This document shows, piece after piece, positions 43,801 to 55,800 of a DNA stretch of 64,000 bases (within the stretch, counting starts at the first letter, position 1; every line of letters begins with the position of its first letter). The notes beneath the pieces were generated by a model. That model saw only the letters and a list, made by a program, of their open reading frames with translations, searched no databases and was not told the DNA's origin. The stretch spans positions 868,001 to 932,000 of the forward strand of contig RQOL01000718.1 in NCBI GenBank assembly GCA_013076295.1, in the 5' to 3' direction. The translations under genes and the position numbers were made by a program. The stretch comes from Sanderia malayensis (Eukaryota > Cnidaria > Scyphozoa > Semaeostomeae > Pelagiidae).

Positions 43801-46800
43801 GAAAAGAATTAGATCGTTGAGTCAGTTACGTCAGATGAACCTATTGTGGAAGGACAGCGAGAATTCGCTAATTCTAAACTTACATCTTGGGTTTCCTCGC
43901 TCGGACTCATGTACAGACTGACAACAGCAACAACAAAGTAAGACACTCCGAATCTTTGAAGTACTCCAGGTATCCTCCAGTTCTCTAGATCTTTTCCTGA
44001 AAAAGAGGCAGCATAAACTATTGAAGTCCTATCTGACCAGCCTGACATTGTAAAGTTCGCATAAATAATTTGAAGTGCAATCTTCCGTATTGTTTCTTGG
44101 ATATTCAAGGCTTGAAGATAAAAAGGGCCACAATTAAGACTTTGCTATGTCATGCTATTCTGAAAGCTTAGCTTTACTGACAAGTGGTGATTTCTAGGGG
44201 GAGGCAGAGGCTCATAAACCATTGTTTGGTCTGGTTTGGTTTGTGTGAGCACTGGTTTTATACGGTTTTATACTTGCGCCAATGAAAATATGGGCGTGGT
44301 GACAAGAACCACACCCATACTTGCTTTTGGAGCCCCCTTCGTTAATTTTTGTAGAAATCACCACTGATAGTGACCATACTGAAAGCTATCCTATATTCGA
44401 CGATTGTGGATCAACGTATAGAAATAAGATAAAAGACCATGTGGTTCTCTTGGTTGTATTAATAACATACCGTTATTTAGAAATAGACCAATGGCGAAGA
44501 GTTTCAACGAGCGAATTGCAATCTTCTTCAGAACTGTCTGCTTGCGAATTCCTTTGGACAGTAAGGATCGCTGAGATAGATCGATTGATGTTCCCATTAT
44601 GAATATGAACCAAGGGAAGACAACATCGGCAACAGTAAGCCCTGTGTGAACGGTGAACAAAGATAATTTGACATGAAATATGTCGAGACAGAAAATGGTG
44701 CTCAACAAGCATGAGACAAATACATTTGCACAATAGCTTACCATTCCAAAGTGAGTGTTCAAAGAAGTAGTAACGACCTCCACCATAATTCACAAAGATC
44801 ATAACAGTTATAGCAACTCTGCAGTAAAGAAATATGGTGCGTGAAAAAAGAGACGAAACAAAATGAGCTTGCCATATTTCTTCGATTAAGTCCCCTCTTC
44901 GATTAAGAGCCCTCTCAACAGACCATAACTTGAAACAAACGCCCCCATTCATTTAAGCGCCCCTCAACAAGCCATAACTTGAAATAAACGCCCTATTTAG
45001 AATGAGCGCACCCATGCCATTGTCTGGTTAAAAATTATGAAAATTGTCTTTTTCAGTTCCTTGAAGTTGCAATATGGGCCCTCCCTCGAATAAGCCACCC
45101 CACCCCTTATTAGTGCTGGAACTAATAAGTGACTAATCAAGGAAATAAGGTAATCAATCAAGGTTGGAGTAGAAGGTAGAATAGTGGCATTTTTATTGTG
45201 TGTATCTATACCCTCTGAATGCATCGAGAGACTTGAGCCTTGATTTTGGTTTCACTGTAATCTGTAACAAAAACAAACCAAAAACAAAGGTTTGATTTAT
45301 GACTTGCATACTTCAACTGTGCCTCGCATGCAATAAAATAGCACGCGCAAATAACAAACTACCAGTAAGTCACGTGACAACCTTCCAATCAATAAAAATT
45401 GAATTCTTGGAGTTTTAAATGACCGTAAGTGCTCCATTAAGCCCTGGGGGGCTGTTAATGGAATTATTAGGGAGGAGGCTTGCAAAATAAAAGGTTAATA
45501 AATGACTTAATCAATCACAATTTCATCATTGTTTGTAACATCATAACCAAGAGGGGGGGGGAGGTTAATTCAAAATTTTGTTTTGGAAGAGGAGCTTATT
45601 GGAAAGGGGGCATAATGGAGCCTTTACAATACTTTGTGATAGAATAAAGTATCAGCTTAACATTTGGCATATGAAGAGTTTTGAGTTCGTCCAAGTTTTG
45701 ATACACCGAGCATCTTCTATAACACATTTTTTTATTTAATGATCAATAAATTATCAAAGGTACCTGATCAGCCTCCTGAACATTTGAAGGTGTGCTCGCA
45801 TTGCCCGAGCTCAAGAAATTCCTTGGTTTTCCAAGCTCCTGCTAAATATCAAAAATTGAAAATAGAAAAATACAAACTTATTACATTTAAACACTGAAAA
45901 GAAAGAACAGAAAGCATGAGACTTACTGACAACTGAAACTCTCTTTGCCTCTGATAGCTTTTCCTAAAATTAATGGAACACATTATTCTCCAGATGGTCC
46001 TCAATTGAAACTGGTACAGATTTCCCGGGTATCAAATTTCTCAGACTAACAAATTATTAACGCTACAGTGCAGCATCAAATGAAACTGGTACAGATTTCC
46101 CGGGTCTCAAATTTCTCAGATTAACAAATTATTAAGGCTACAATGCGGTATCTCTTACCAACATATATGCTGCCATAATAGATAGATCAAGATAAGTCCA
46201 ATGATTATTCCAAACATCACAGCAATGGCTAAAGGAGTACATATTTTAGGTAATACAACTTCAAGGAAAAATTCATTAATTCTGTGCAAATACCCTTCAG
46301 ATTAAACTAAACAAAAATTTCAACTGCAGCTAAAGCAAATTCAAAACTTACGGATGTATGAATTTACAGGTTGTGATATAGTACTCTGTGTGCAGATCAG
46401 ATGAGGAAAGGTAACATTGTACAAGTCATCAACAATAATTCCATAATGTCCATGTTCACCATAATGCTTTAAAATACTGAAAGCAAATTTTGAAAGATTT
46501 GTTTCCTATAAACTCATGTTTTATGGTCAGGAAATAAATGTTCAACGACAAAAACATCAATATAGATAAATATGAATTTCAAAAGATGAATGAAGTACAT
46601 AGAGCAATTCAATTACTTGCAAAATCTTCCAGTGGTTGCTTTGATCATGATATGAACTGGCCATCTTGTGTCAATCTTGGCTGTGATTGTTGTATTCAAT
46701 CGGTGCTCTCCAGAAAACGAAAGGAGCTTTCGATAAAGGCACTAAAACATAAGCAGCAAAGATTAAATTCAACACAAATAGCAATAGAAATCATATGAAA

Positions 46801-48065
46801 GGAATCTATAATCTGGAATGATTGGATGGGTTTGCTAAAAAGAGAGGAGGAAGCAGTGTTTTATAAAGAATGCCATGTTTTAATGCCTATCAAATGTATA
46901 ATATCAATCTTATCCCCCATGGGTAAAAAATGTGATTTTTTATAATTGAAAAAAGAATGCCATACACAACCAATTAAATGCTATGAAGCTTTATAGGAAT
47001 TGAACAAAACTACAGATCATCAGGTACTTACATCGTAGCAATTGTCAGATCTCCAATACACTGTGAAATTTGAATTTGACAAAGCTGCATTGTGGAAATA
47101 GAGAAAGGCTTCATCGATACCAAGTGTGACATCAAGTTTGCTGAAATTCACAAAAAATAATAAATAAAACATCTACTATGATTTTTGATGATTTTGGGAG
47201 AAAATATCTACAAAATAATTATGTTATATTCTAATACGAAAACTTCAAAAGTGGAGTAAATAGTTTTAATGCAACTCAGCAGCCAGCAGGACCTTGCTGC
47301 TCAGTAAAAAACTATCAAAAGCCAGCACTGCAATTACTTTCATGCTTGAAAAGTTTCCAGTATGAAAATAGTTTGTTGAAAGTTTTCTTAAGAAGGGTGT
47401 TCTTTGGTGAAATAAGTGCCCATCCACTCCGGGTTCACCTTTGGTGCATTTGATACCTTGCATTTGAAACTGATATTTTTCAAGGACAAGGTGGCCAAGG
47501 TAACACTAATGGATCACTTTTCTAATTACTGGTACAAGCACAATTATGCAGAGTATGACAATTATGCAGAGTAAACACAGGAAAAACAAAAGAACAATGG
47601 AAAACTATAATTGAAATTGGTTCTTGCACAAACTAGATCTTGTCCTGTCCTCAATAACTACCACAGAACACACTGCATTTTTGTGTGCAAAGTTAAGTTC
47701 GGGACATTTAATACATTTAATTTAATTTAATACATTTAATTTAATTTAATACATAATCTACATTTAATTTAATACAAAATTCAAACTCACCTAAATTGAT
47801 ATTTTGAAGAGAAGGAGGCAGTACCTATGAAAATAATACGAAATAAATAGCTTCAGGTTTCTTGCATCATGCTTTCGATTTATTTTATTGTTTTGAGTTT
47901 GAATTTGCACGACACGACACACTCACACTCCTACTACTGCAACTGCACTGCTAACTGCAAAAAGAGAACAGGATTCGTACAAATATAGCCTAAAGCTATC
48001 TTACCGGAAAACAAATTGCTATGGAAAAGTACCAAAATGGACGAATATAGTATTTTCTGAAGCAT
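40832..48065 (-). CDS. HGSNAT: Heparan-alpha-glucosaminide N-acetyltransferase
   Basis: Nineteen in-frame exons, 611 residues: 48065-48005, 47824-47791, 47140-47032, 46741-46617, 46476-46352, 46228-46159, 45963-45927, 45841-45764, 45261-45212, 44818-44742, 44641-44471, 43996-43884, 43793-43660, 43294-43168, 43036-42950, 42579-42505, 42193-42123, 41884-41772 and 41010-40832. It starts with a signal peptide ([14 protein letters not shown]), then a luminal domain ([15 protein letters not shown]), a first membrane helix ([18 protein letters not shown]) and a multi-pass acyltransferase domain. That domain has [73 protein letters not shown] and [13 protein letters not shown]. His251 corresponds to the human active-site histidine. 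The enzyme carries acetyl groups from cytosolic acetyl-CoA across the lysosomal membrane onto heparan sulfate glucosamine. Introns hold several small repeats. It is head to head with IF1. Confidence 0.97.
41364..41601. mobile_element. MITE with AGGCTTACTACAAAC ends
   Basis: The left end aggcttactacaaacgtcgt and complemented right end aggcttactacaaacatcgt are 19/20 identical. The interior repeats ggcacgac motifs. The target duplication is unclear. Non-coding, in HGSNAT intron 18. Confidence 0.75.
42329..42402. mobile_element. Short copy of the 9-bp-duplication foldback MITE
   Basis: Ends agactcattacattgcgtcc and gggacgaaatgtaatgagtct match the element at 8630-8758. The flanks gaggaacgg and gaggaatga agree at 7 of 9 bases. 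Only 74 bp, in HGSNAT intron 16. Confidence 0.7.
44875..45155. repeat. Degenerate element with repeated ATTAAGcgCCC words
   Basis: Contains gattaagtcccctcttcgat, gattaagagccctctcaaca, catttaagcgcccctcaaca and ggaactaataagtgactaat in a short space. The block ccataacttgaaataaacg occurs twice. It resembles a worn copy of the families with CTCTATTAAGC ends. HGSNAT intron 9. Confidence 0.5.
45422..45627. mobile_element. Inverted-repeat element with GCTCCATTAAGCCC end
   Basis: The left end gtaagtgctccattaagccc pairs with the complemented right end gtaaaggctccattatgccc. The interior is rich in ggggggaggttaat motifs. Non-coding, in HGSNAT intron 8. Confidence 0.55.
46007..46152. repeat. 75-bp tandem duplication beside an HGSNAT donor
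   Basis: The block gaaactggtacagatttccc through the gctacagtgc region occurs twice in a row, spaced exactly 75 bp, with about seven differences. The second copy runs up to within about ten bases of the exon 6 donor. Confidence 0.85.
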
Positions 48066-48340
48066 TTTTGGCAAGACCTTCAGCAAACACAGAATAGTTG
48101 CTGTCTCTTATCTCCTGGAAGGAAGAAGACAGAGACGGAGCATGTGGTGATTGTTGTTGTTCCTGCTCTTTTTCGCGCAGCAGCTTAATTTTCGCGCCAA
48201 AGATCAGGCTCTTTAGCCCTGAAATAATTCGCGTTCTTTCACGCAGCGCAAAATAACCACTCCAAAGGTTTCTTTTTCAGTGTCTTATTTTTCATGCCAC
48301 ACGAAGTAGCAGCCGCACAGGTCGTCACATTGTATTAAAG
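48066..48340. promoter_or_regulatory. Shared 275-bp interval between HGSNAT and IF1 starts
   Basis: Two divergent genes start 275 bp apart. The interval contains a GC-richer core (ttttcgcgcagcagc, tttcgcgccaaag, ctttcacgcagcgc). E2F-like TTTCGCGC words are visible at about 48170-48197. Bidirectional promoter use is inferred from spacing; the E2F reading is a word match only. Confidence 0.6.
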
Positions 48341-49154
48341 ATGGCGTTATCAAATTTTGCTCTAAGAACTTTCTCTCGTCGAGTTTTTGCTGTGCCACTG
48401 TCAAGATTAGTTGGCGGTCAGCCTGGTGATGGAATAGGAAGGGTAAATATTTATTTTGCAACTTTCTTAAGTTGCATATCACCTTCGTAATCAATTAGGA
48501 CACAGGATGTCTGTCATCCATTTTTCCCCAGGTGGCCTACAAATCACGCAGATATTAAAGGAAAAGAAAGGCAGACATCTGTGCCGAGTTATTGTAAATT
48601 TGTATTTTATTATTGCTTTTTAACAGGGTGGTGGAGGTGGAGGAGATATCAGGTGATTAATTTGATATTTTTTATTCATACTGGCCTATCATAGACCTCG
48701 GTGCAAGTTACTAAAGCGTAAAGCCCTCTACCACCGTCTTATGTTCTCATTTATCTTGTGGTTTCAGGAGTGCTGGTGGTGCCTTTGGAAAGATGGAAGC
48801 AGCACGGGAAGAGCAGTTTTTTAGAAAACAGGTGAACCATTCATAATACCCTTTCACGTGTGCTGTCTAGATTTAAGTTAAACAGATGTATACACCTGTT
48901 TGTATCTTATTTACAATCAACTGAATGAGAGTCGATTCGTTTTTCAGCAAGAGGACCAACTAAATGCAATGAAGAGGCACCAACAAGAGCAGACGATATA
49001 CCATGATGAAGAAATCACATTTCACGAGGCTGCTATCAAACGTCATGTGGAGGCCATTGAAAGACACAAGCTTCTGAAAACCCAAAGTGAAGCCAGAGTG
49101 AGACAAAGCGAACAGATGGAAAAGCAAAGAATAATGGATGAAAAACGACAATAA
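48341..49154 (+). CDS. ATP5IF1: Mitochondrial ATP synthase inhibitory factor 1
   Basis: Four exons, 48341-48442, 48627-48652, 48768-48831 and 48948-49154, give 132 residues. The N-terminus MALSNFALRTFSRRVFAVPL is Arg/Ser/hydrophobic as in a mitochondrial presequence. A glycine-rich linker (GGGGGGDIR) leads into the minimal inhibitory core SAGGAFGKMEAAREEQFFRK, the family hallmark. A long charged coiled coil follows with many histidines (HDEEITFHEAAIKRHVEAIE). IF1 binds F1-ATPase at low matrix pH and blocks ATP hydrolysis; histidines set the pH response in the mammalian protein. The C-terminal coil is longer than the mammalian one. The coding part of exon 2 is only 26 bases. It converges on the amnionless gene. 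Confidence 0.93.
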
Positions 49155-49817
49155 TTCAGTGAAATATGTATGGAAGCAAGAGTGAAATGAGGACATTAAG
49201 AACACATTTATGCATGATTGTTTTATTTTTTGCTGTTGTGAAAGTATTGCATAAATTGTCAGATTAGAGATTAATTTTAAGATGAAAGAGGAAGCTGATA
49301 TCTTCTTTTGCTACATCAGTTGCCTTCATTCAAGAATACTTTACTGGTATACTCCATCACTCCACCAGTTGGTCATATGCCAACTGCTATCTCTCAAATC
49401 CATTACCCTTCAGTTGGTTTTACTTTTCTTGTTCATTTTAACACTGTTATCCTGTTTAATCAATTCATGAACCTCTTGACCACACAACAAGCTTCCAAAC
49501 ACTGTTTATTTTCTATCCCCCCCCTTCTGAGAATTCCTGCACTGCATCAATAACTGCACTGCAGGTGAACTTTAACCAATACTAGATACGTTGTCATATC
49601 ATAAACAGATGACTGAATATATACAATGCAGTAGATATGTCAGACATTAATATCTATGTGATTACACTCAAAATCTCCAGACTAGCTGGAGCTTTCTGTA
49701 CTAAAAACATAACAATCATATAAAATCATACAAGATGAGATAAAAAATAGTTCTCCAATATCAAAATGTAAAATAAAAACTGCCCTTGCATCCAATGATT
49801 GTCTCTCCTGGGTCAAA
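49155..49817. other. Convergent spacer between IF1 and amnionless
   Basis: 3' UTR territory of two convergent genes. No further gene seen; a short poly-C run occurs near 49517. Confidence 0.5.
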
Positions 49818-52800
49818 TCAAGCATCTTCCTCCCCAATAACCTCAACACTGATCTTTGGCACATTATCAGGAGGAGTAAAGCCAACGACATCAAGAAAGC
49901 TGGGTGGGTCGGTGGCCATTGCTTCATCAAGATTTGGTTGTGCATCAGTGGATGCAATTGGGTTAACCTCTCCATAAAGAGGATTGTGGAATCCTGTATC
50001 ACCTGGCACTGGATTTTCAATGCTTGCATCAAAGGACTCATCAAAATCTGGAGTGTATTGCTGAAAAAGCAGAGGAAAATCTGAGCACCAAGCAAGAGTA
50101 ACGCATGCATATAGAGTTAAATCCCCATCTGGAGAATTGCCCAGCTTAGTAAACAAAAGAAGTGGCTACAAGTACACACCCATAAGCAAATTCATTATGG
50201 GACATTTAATCTAAGGTCTCACATTTTAATTGTATCAGACAAACCCACATTGCATAATTGTTTTCATTATTATGATGTTTAATTTGAATTTCAAGATGTT
50301 TTCACTATCACTATTACAGCAACAAGTTTTCCAAAATATGTATTATGTAGTGATATAAGAAATGAAAAATTAAATTTTACCACTCCATAAACTGGATTCT
50401 CAAATGCATCATTAGAAGTTGACTTTTTAACTTTTGATTGGCCATTGGACTTGGAAGATTTGCCTTTCTTTTCCTTCTTCTTTTTTGAATGCTTCTTTCT
50501 TTCCTTTTCTCCTTCATCTTCCTCTGTGGCAGACTTCTGCAAAAAACAAGAAAAGCAAATAAAAACATTAGGCAAACAGCAAGGGAAAGCCAACCTCAGG
50601 TAAACACCTTAAAGTAACCAAGATAAAAAACAACAAAACAAATAATCAATTGGATAACAGGGAATCTTCAGCGAACTCACACGAATCGGCTTTGCATAGA
50701 CTGGTTCTACATCTTGTACATGTTCATTTTGTGGCTCAATAACAGCTGGACCAATAGCCATCTAAAGAGAAAAATGATGAAAAAATGACAAGTTGAAAAT
50801 TAAGAAATAAGGGGAATAATTTTCTTAAGCTATATTATGAAATTGAGTAGTTACTGATCTTAGCAAGTCAATTTCCATGCAAAAAATATCAATTAGCAAA
50901 TTAGCTGTAGTTAAACAAGCATCAAGCTCTTCAAAATCAAATATGAATATTAAGCAAAAAGTATAAAGCAATGTGGTTATCGCTGATACATGTGTTGTGT
51001 GCAATAAAAATTGACAGGCAATTTAGTTTTAACATTGAGCCCCCCCCCCCCCTCCCCGCCCCTCTCTTCACCTGGAGAAACACAGAAAATGCATTGAGGT
51101 ATTGAATGCATGACCAGTCTCTCTGTCATACCAACAGTCAGCTTAATAAAATTCAACTATAGCATAACCAAGTTGCTTACCATGTCATCGTACATTGGGT
51201 TATCAAATGATGCTCCACCCTTGTCCATATCAAAATCAAGGACATCTTTAATAAACTCTGTGTCTTTCATTTCAATATGTCGGCTGCCAGATATGTCCAA
51301 TTCATTGTGCAGCACGTGGGTATTCTTTGCACCACTGGAAATTAATCAAATTAAGCATGAGCAAACAGATATAAAGTGTGGCCAGCTCCTTGCTACCTTT
51401 CTACCGTTGATTAACTTTCATTTTCTATCAGAGGCCATTGTTAGATCTCCAATCTTCACCACTCAAAAATAACCCTTGCTTAAAGTAACCCTACCATAAT
51501 AAACCTTGCAAGAAGCAAATATATACACATCATTATGAATGCCATTAAACTGGAGGCAAACTGTATGCTGTCAAGCAGACTGAGGGAACAGATGCTTGTT
51601 TTGTAATACTGTAAAGCTGGTTTTGGATGAAAAGATCATATTGAAATTAAAGTGTGCGTGACTTATGCAAGGCATTGACATTGCAACACATTACAAATGG
51701 GCAAAATATCTTACTTGTTTCGTCTTCTGTGCAGCAAATAGAGGGCAGCAAGAATAACTATAACCAATAGGAGTGAAAAACTAACTGCAAGTGCCACTGT
51801 TGTTGAGTTACTGCCACTTTTGCCTGCAATAAAAAACATGCTCAATGAAACTGGGGAAGATATAGGCAACAAAATCATACAAATGTGTTACAATTAAACA
51901 TATGATAGTAAAATTATAGTGACCCCAGTGTAGCAAGCTTTGGGAACTAGCCAATGCTTCATTGCATTTGACTAAAGGTCTAATGCAATGAAGGTAAATA
52001 ATATCCTTGGACTACAGGTAAATAAAGTGGAACCTCCATCAACGGGTATCTCTCTGATACATAACATTCTTGTACATGGTCACCTCTTTGTTAAAACAAC
52101 TTCCACGCAACAGATACCTCTTTGCAACTAACAAAACATGAGCCCATGAGTGTTGCACTGTATGGGGTCTCAAGGTAATACAATAAAACATTTTAATAGA
52201 AAAATTGCAGTATCAGCAAATTTAGTTCATGGAGTGGTGTTATTTTCAGATTCCACTGTAAGCAAATCACAGGTAGGAGTGATAACCATGATGCACATTA
52301 TAAGAATCAAAATGCAACATGCATATATTACCTTTGCTTTTGCCAGTGTTGCCACCATCACCGCTTCCAGATTTGCTGGTAATCACTTTGACATTGAAAG
52401 CAGCACATTCCTCAGCTAAAACATGATAAACAAATCATGTTTTACACCTGCCAACATTCAATACAATCTGCGACAATTTAATGTAGCACTTTTGCAAGCA
52501 ATGGAAACTGACAAATATTACTACTTGTCAGTCAAAGTACAGCTTTTCAAATCTCCTTCCTTGCTTCTCTCTGTGACACCATTTATCAACACCCTGAGTA
52601 TAGCTTAATGGGCAATTTATGTTTCAAAACATCATTTTACTATAAGCTGGATACACATCACAACATCATAATGTTTGCCCTACCTTTGGTTGATCCAGAC
52701 AAATACTTAGAAGTCTCCTGTGCAGCAGCCACAGCATTGCTTCCTGAACAGAGCAAAACTCAATGCGAGACACAAGCAATGAAGTCATAATAATATATGA

Positions 52801-55800
52801 AACAAGTACAGTATCCCCTGGCACATTGCCACCCAACAGTGCTGCTTAATGAGTTGCATGCATCTATCTGGGGCTAAAAACAAATCTTACCATCAGATTT
52901 ATCAGTTACTAGGATTTGTACTCTTTCCACTGCATTGTTCTCATCAATCGGTGATATAAACAGCATTGCTTTATTGTATTTCTAAAAAAGGAAGACAAAT
53001 TGTTTAGAGTTAAATGAGCATTTGCAAACTGAGAAGCCAAGATAATGCTATAATTACAATGACAAGTGGATTGTTATAATCATAATGATAAATACCATTG
53101 TGATCAGGCGTCTCCTGAGAACATTTTGGCATTGACTGAGTTTGAACTTTGGTGAAATATTCATCTTCACAACAGCACCTGAACAAATTCACACAGTAAT
53201 AACAACACATATATTGCTCCTCTCATAACAATAACATGCAGCAATATCATTAATAATAGTATTGAGATAATTCCTCTATATTTACTACAAAGCAGCATTT
53301 TTCCTTCATTGAAGAAGCATAATTTGAGTAAATTATATTTTCAGACATACGTTTCTTCCCTTCTCTCCAACAACAAATTCTCAATTGAATTTTACTTTGA
53401 ATATTGGAAGCAATGACAGAATAAAAATACAGAGACCGTTGAATCCTGTTAAGCTTTTTCACACGGGCTATTTTTCTAGTCAATTCCGAAAAGTAATTTT
53501 CTACTTCCCTTTCTGGAGAAAGCACTTTAAATGTGCCCCACTTCTGACCATGGATAACTTAAGCCCAATTCCCCTCAAGCTCAACTGGACATTCTAGAAA
53601 AAAGGCAGTGCAACAACAATTACTACTACTGACCACATCTTTCACAGCAGTCTCCTTCTGGTGTCACTTTGTTCTCACATGAAGGAGGACAGGTAAACTT
53701 TGAGCAAATAGTAGTCTTCATCTACAACAAAAAATTAAGCAAAATATAAAAGAATAAATCAGGTCCCCATCGGTGCAATATTAAGAAGGGAAATCTGCAT
53801 CAAAGGACAGATAGAATGTAATACAGATAAAATAATCTATGCTTCAAACTCAAAGTTATGGATAGAGTGAATACAGCTTCAAAAATTATTGAAAAGTTTG
53901 TATCTTCATGTAGATACTGATATAAACATGTTATTTTACCTTTGAGTATCCACACGGACAACCAACACTTTGTTGGCAAGTTTTCTGACCCACTGTGACT
54001 TGACTGTTGCCAGTGCGCTTGAAGCTCATTTTTCCTTGGCGTGAAGAGAGGTATGTTGCTAGTTGGGCATTACCATACGACTAGAAATAAACGCAAGACA
54101 TCAGTCTAACACCACAATACCCATAGTGGATTTTTTTGCATGTGGTAGTGGATAGTATACATGAAATAATAACATCACCAAAAGAATAGAATACAGAAAT
54201 ATGGAATAGAATCGTGAATTTGAATCATGAAATGTAACCATGGAATCAAATAAAATATTGGAATCTTGTGCTACTATTTCATAGAAACTTCAGTGAGCTT
54301 TTATCACATTAACAAGCAAGTTACTATTAATTTAAATTCTACATTTCTTAAGATTTCAACAAATTGCCTCTTGACCAACCTGCTTGCCAAGATAAAGTTC
54401 TCCAACTTTAGCATTAGTTGCTAAAGATACAACAAAAGCATTTGCCTACAAAAAACATGGAAGATCAGTGCTCCATTATATTATTAAAATGCATTGGGAA
54501 CTATCAAACAAAGCTATAAATCTTTCTTTGATTTAGTTGTGCTGAGCAACATAGAATTAAAAAAAACTAGCCCGGATGGTAACAGGTCGTTTTGCCCAAC
54601 TAACATTTTGCCCAACAACCGTTTTGCCCAACTTGGATTGGATTATTTGCCCAACCTTTGTGGGCGTTTCGCCCAACTCCTGCAAGACCTATTGCCCAAC
54701 CTCAAGAGACCATTCGCCCAACAAGGTGATAACTGCTATCTGAGTCATGTTAATTTCATTTGAAATTCTGAAAAACAACAATGTTTCCTAGCATTTTTCA
54801 GAATTTTATTTGTTCATTATAAATAGTTTTCTATTAACGTTGGCGTTGCTTGCCCTAACATGGCGAAATCCTTCCTTGACAAAAGGTCCATATTTTAGGG
54901 TAAAACTGAAATCGCATTGGCCTATCATAGGTTGGAAACGTCTCAATTTGTTTTACATCAATAGGAGAAAATAAAACTTGGCTTAAACGTATAAGAAGCT
55001 TAGGTGAAATTTTCATATGAGTTGGGCGAAACATCTATAACGGTTGGGCAAAATATCCACAGGGGTTAGGCAAATCGTCTTTAGAGGCTGGGCAAAACAG
55101 TCATTGGGCAAAATGGCGATTGGGCGAATGATCTGGAAAGCGCCTGGATACTGGAGAAGCCTACCTCTGGAAAATACACATTGTCATGAACACAAGGAAT
55201 TCTATCCAGGTACAGTGATCCATCATTCCAAGAAGCAACTTTACCATTTTCAATAAAGTTCCAATTGAGTGGGTTAAACCAATCGCGTGCTGTGTTACCT
55301 GTGAATCTGATGGGTTCACCTATGGCAAAACGTAAAATGGAAACATGCATTAGGATGCTAATCCAACCTAATATCACATCATTCAGAAATATCACGGGTG
55401 CCAACAATGTGGGACTTTGTGGCTTGAGACCAACAAGAACTTGGTTGGGGGAGAATCTCGGGCAACACTTGACACCTTGCAATATCCTGAGACTATCCAT
55501 GAAGAAAAAACATGACAAATTACAAGTGTCTTCCAAACAGTATCAATTTGAAATAAAAATTTAAAAGTCTTGAATTAAAATACATCAAGACACGCCTTGC
55601 TTGTACAAATTCTCCAAGTTGGTGTATCTTATTGGTTGGAGCGTTAAAACGGATTCCAATGAGCATTGTCATAAAAATCACAAATCAATGAGGAAAACTA
55701 ATGATACTGTGAACCTTGATATTATTTCTGTTCCATGCTAATGCTTTATTTTGCTTTGGTTATTTATGATACACGTGTTGTATGCAATAAACACATATAT

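Noticed and set aside
46538..46798. An 86-codon plus-strand frame with several cysteines
   Set aside because: It overlaps HGSNAT exon 4 (46741-46617) on the other strand, which joins its neighbours in frame.
54572..54730. Repeated ttgcccaac motifs as a possible coding repeat protein
   Set aside because: Motif spacing is not a multiple of three and the complement motifs recur at the other end, so this is an element terminus.
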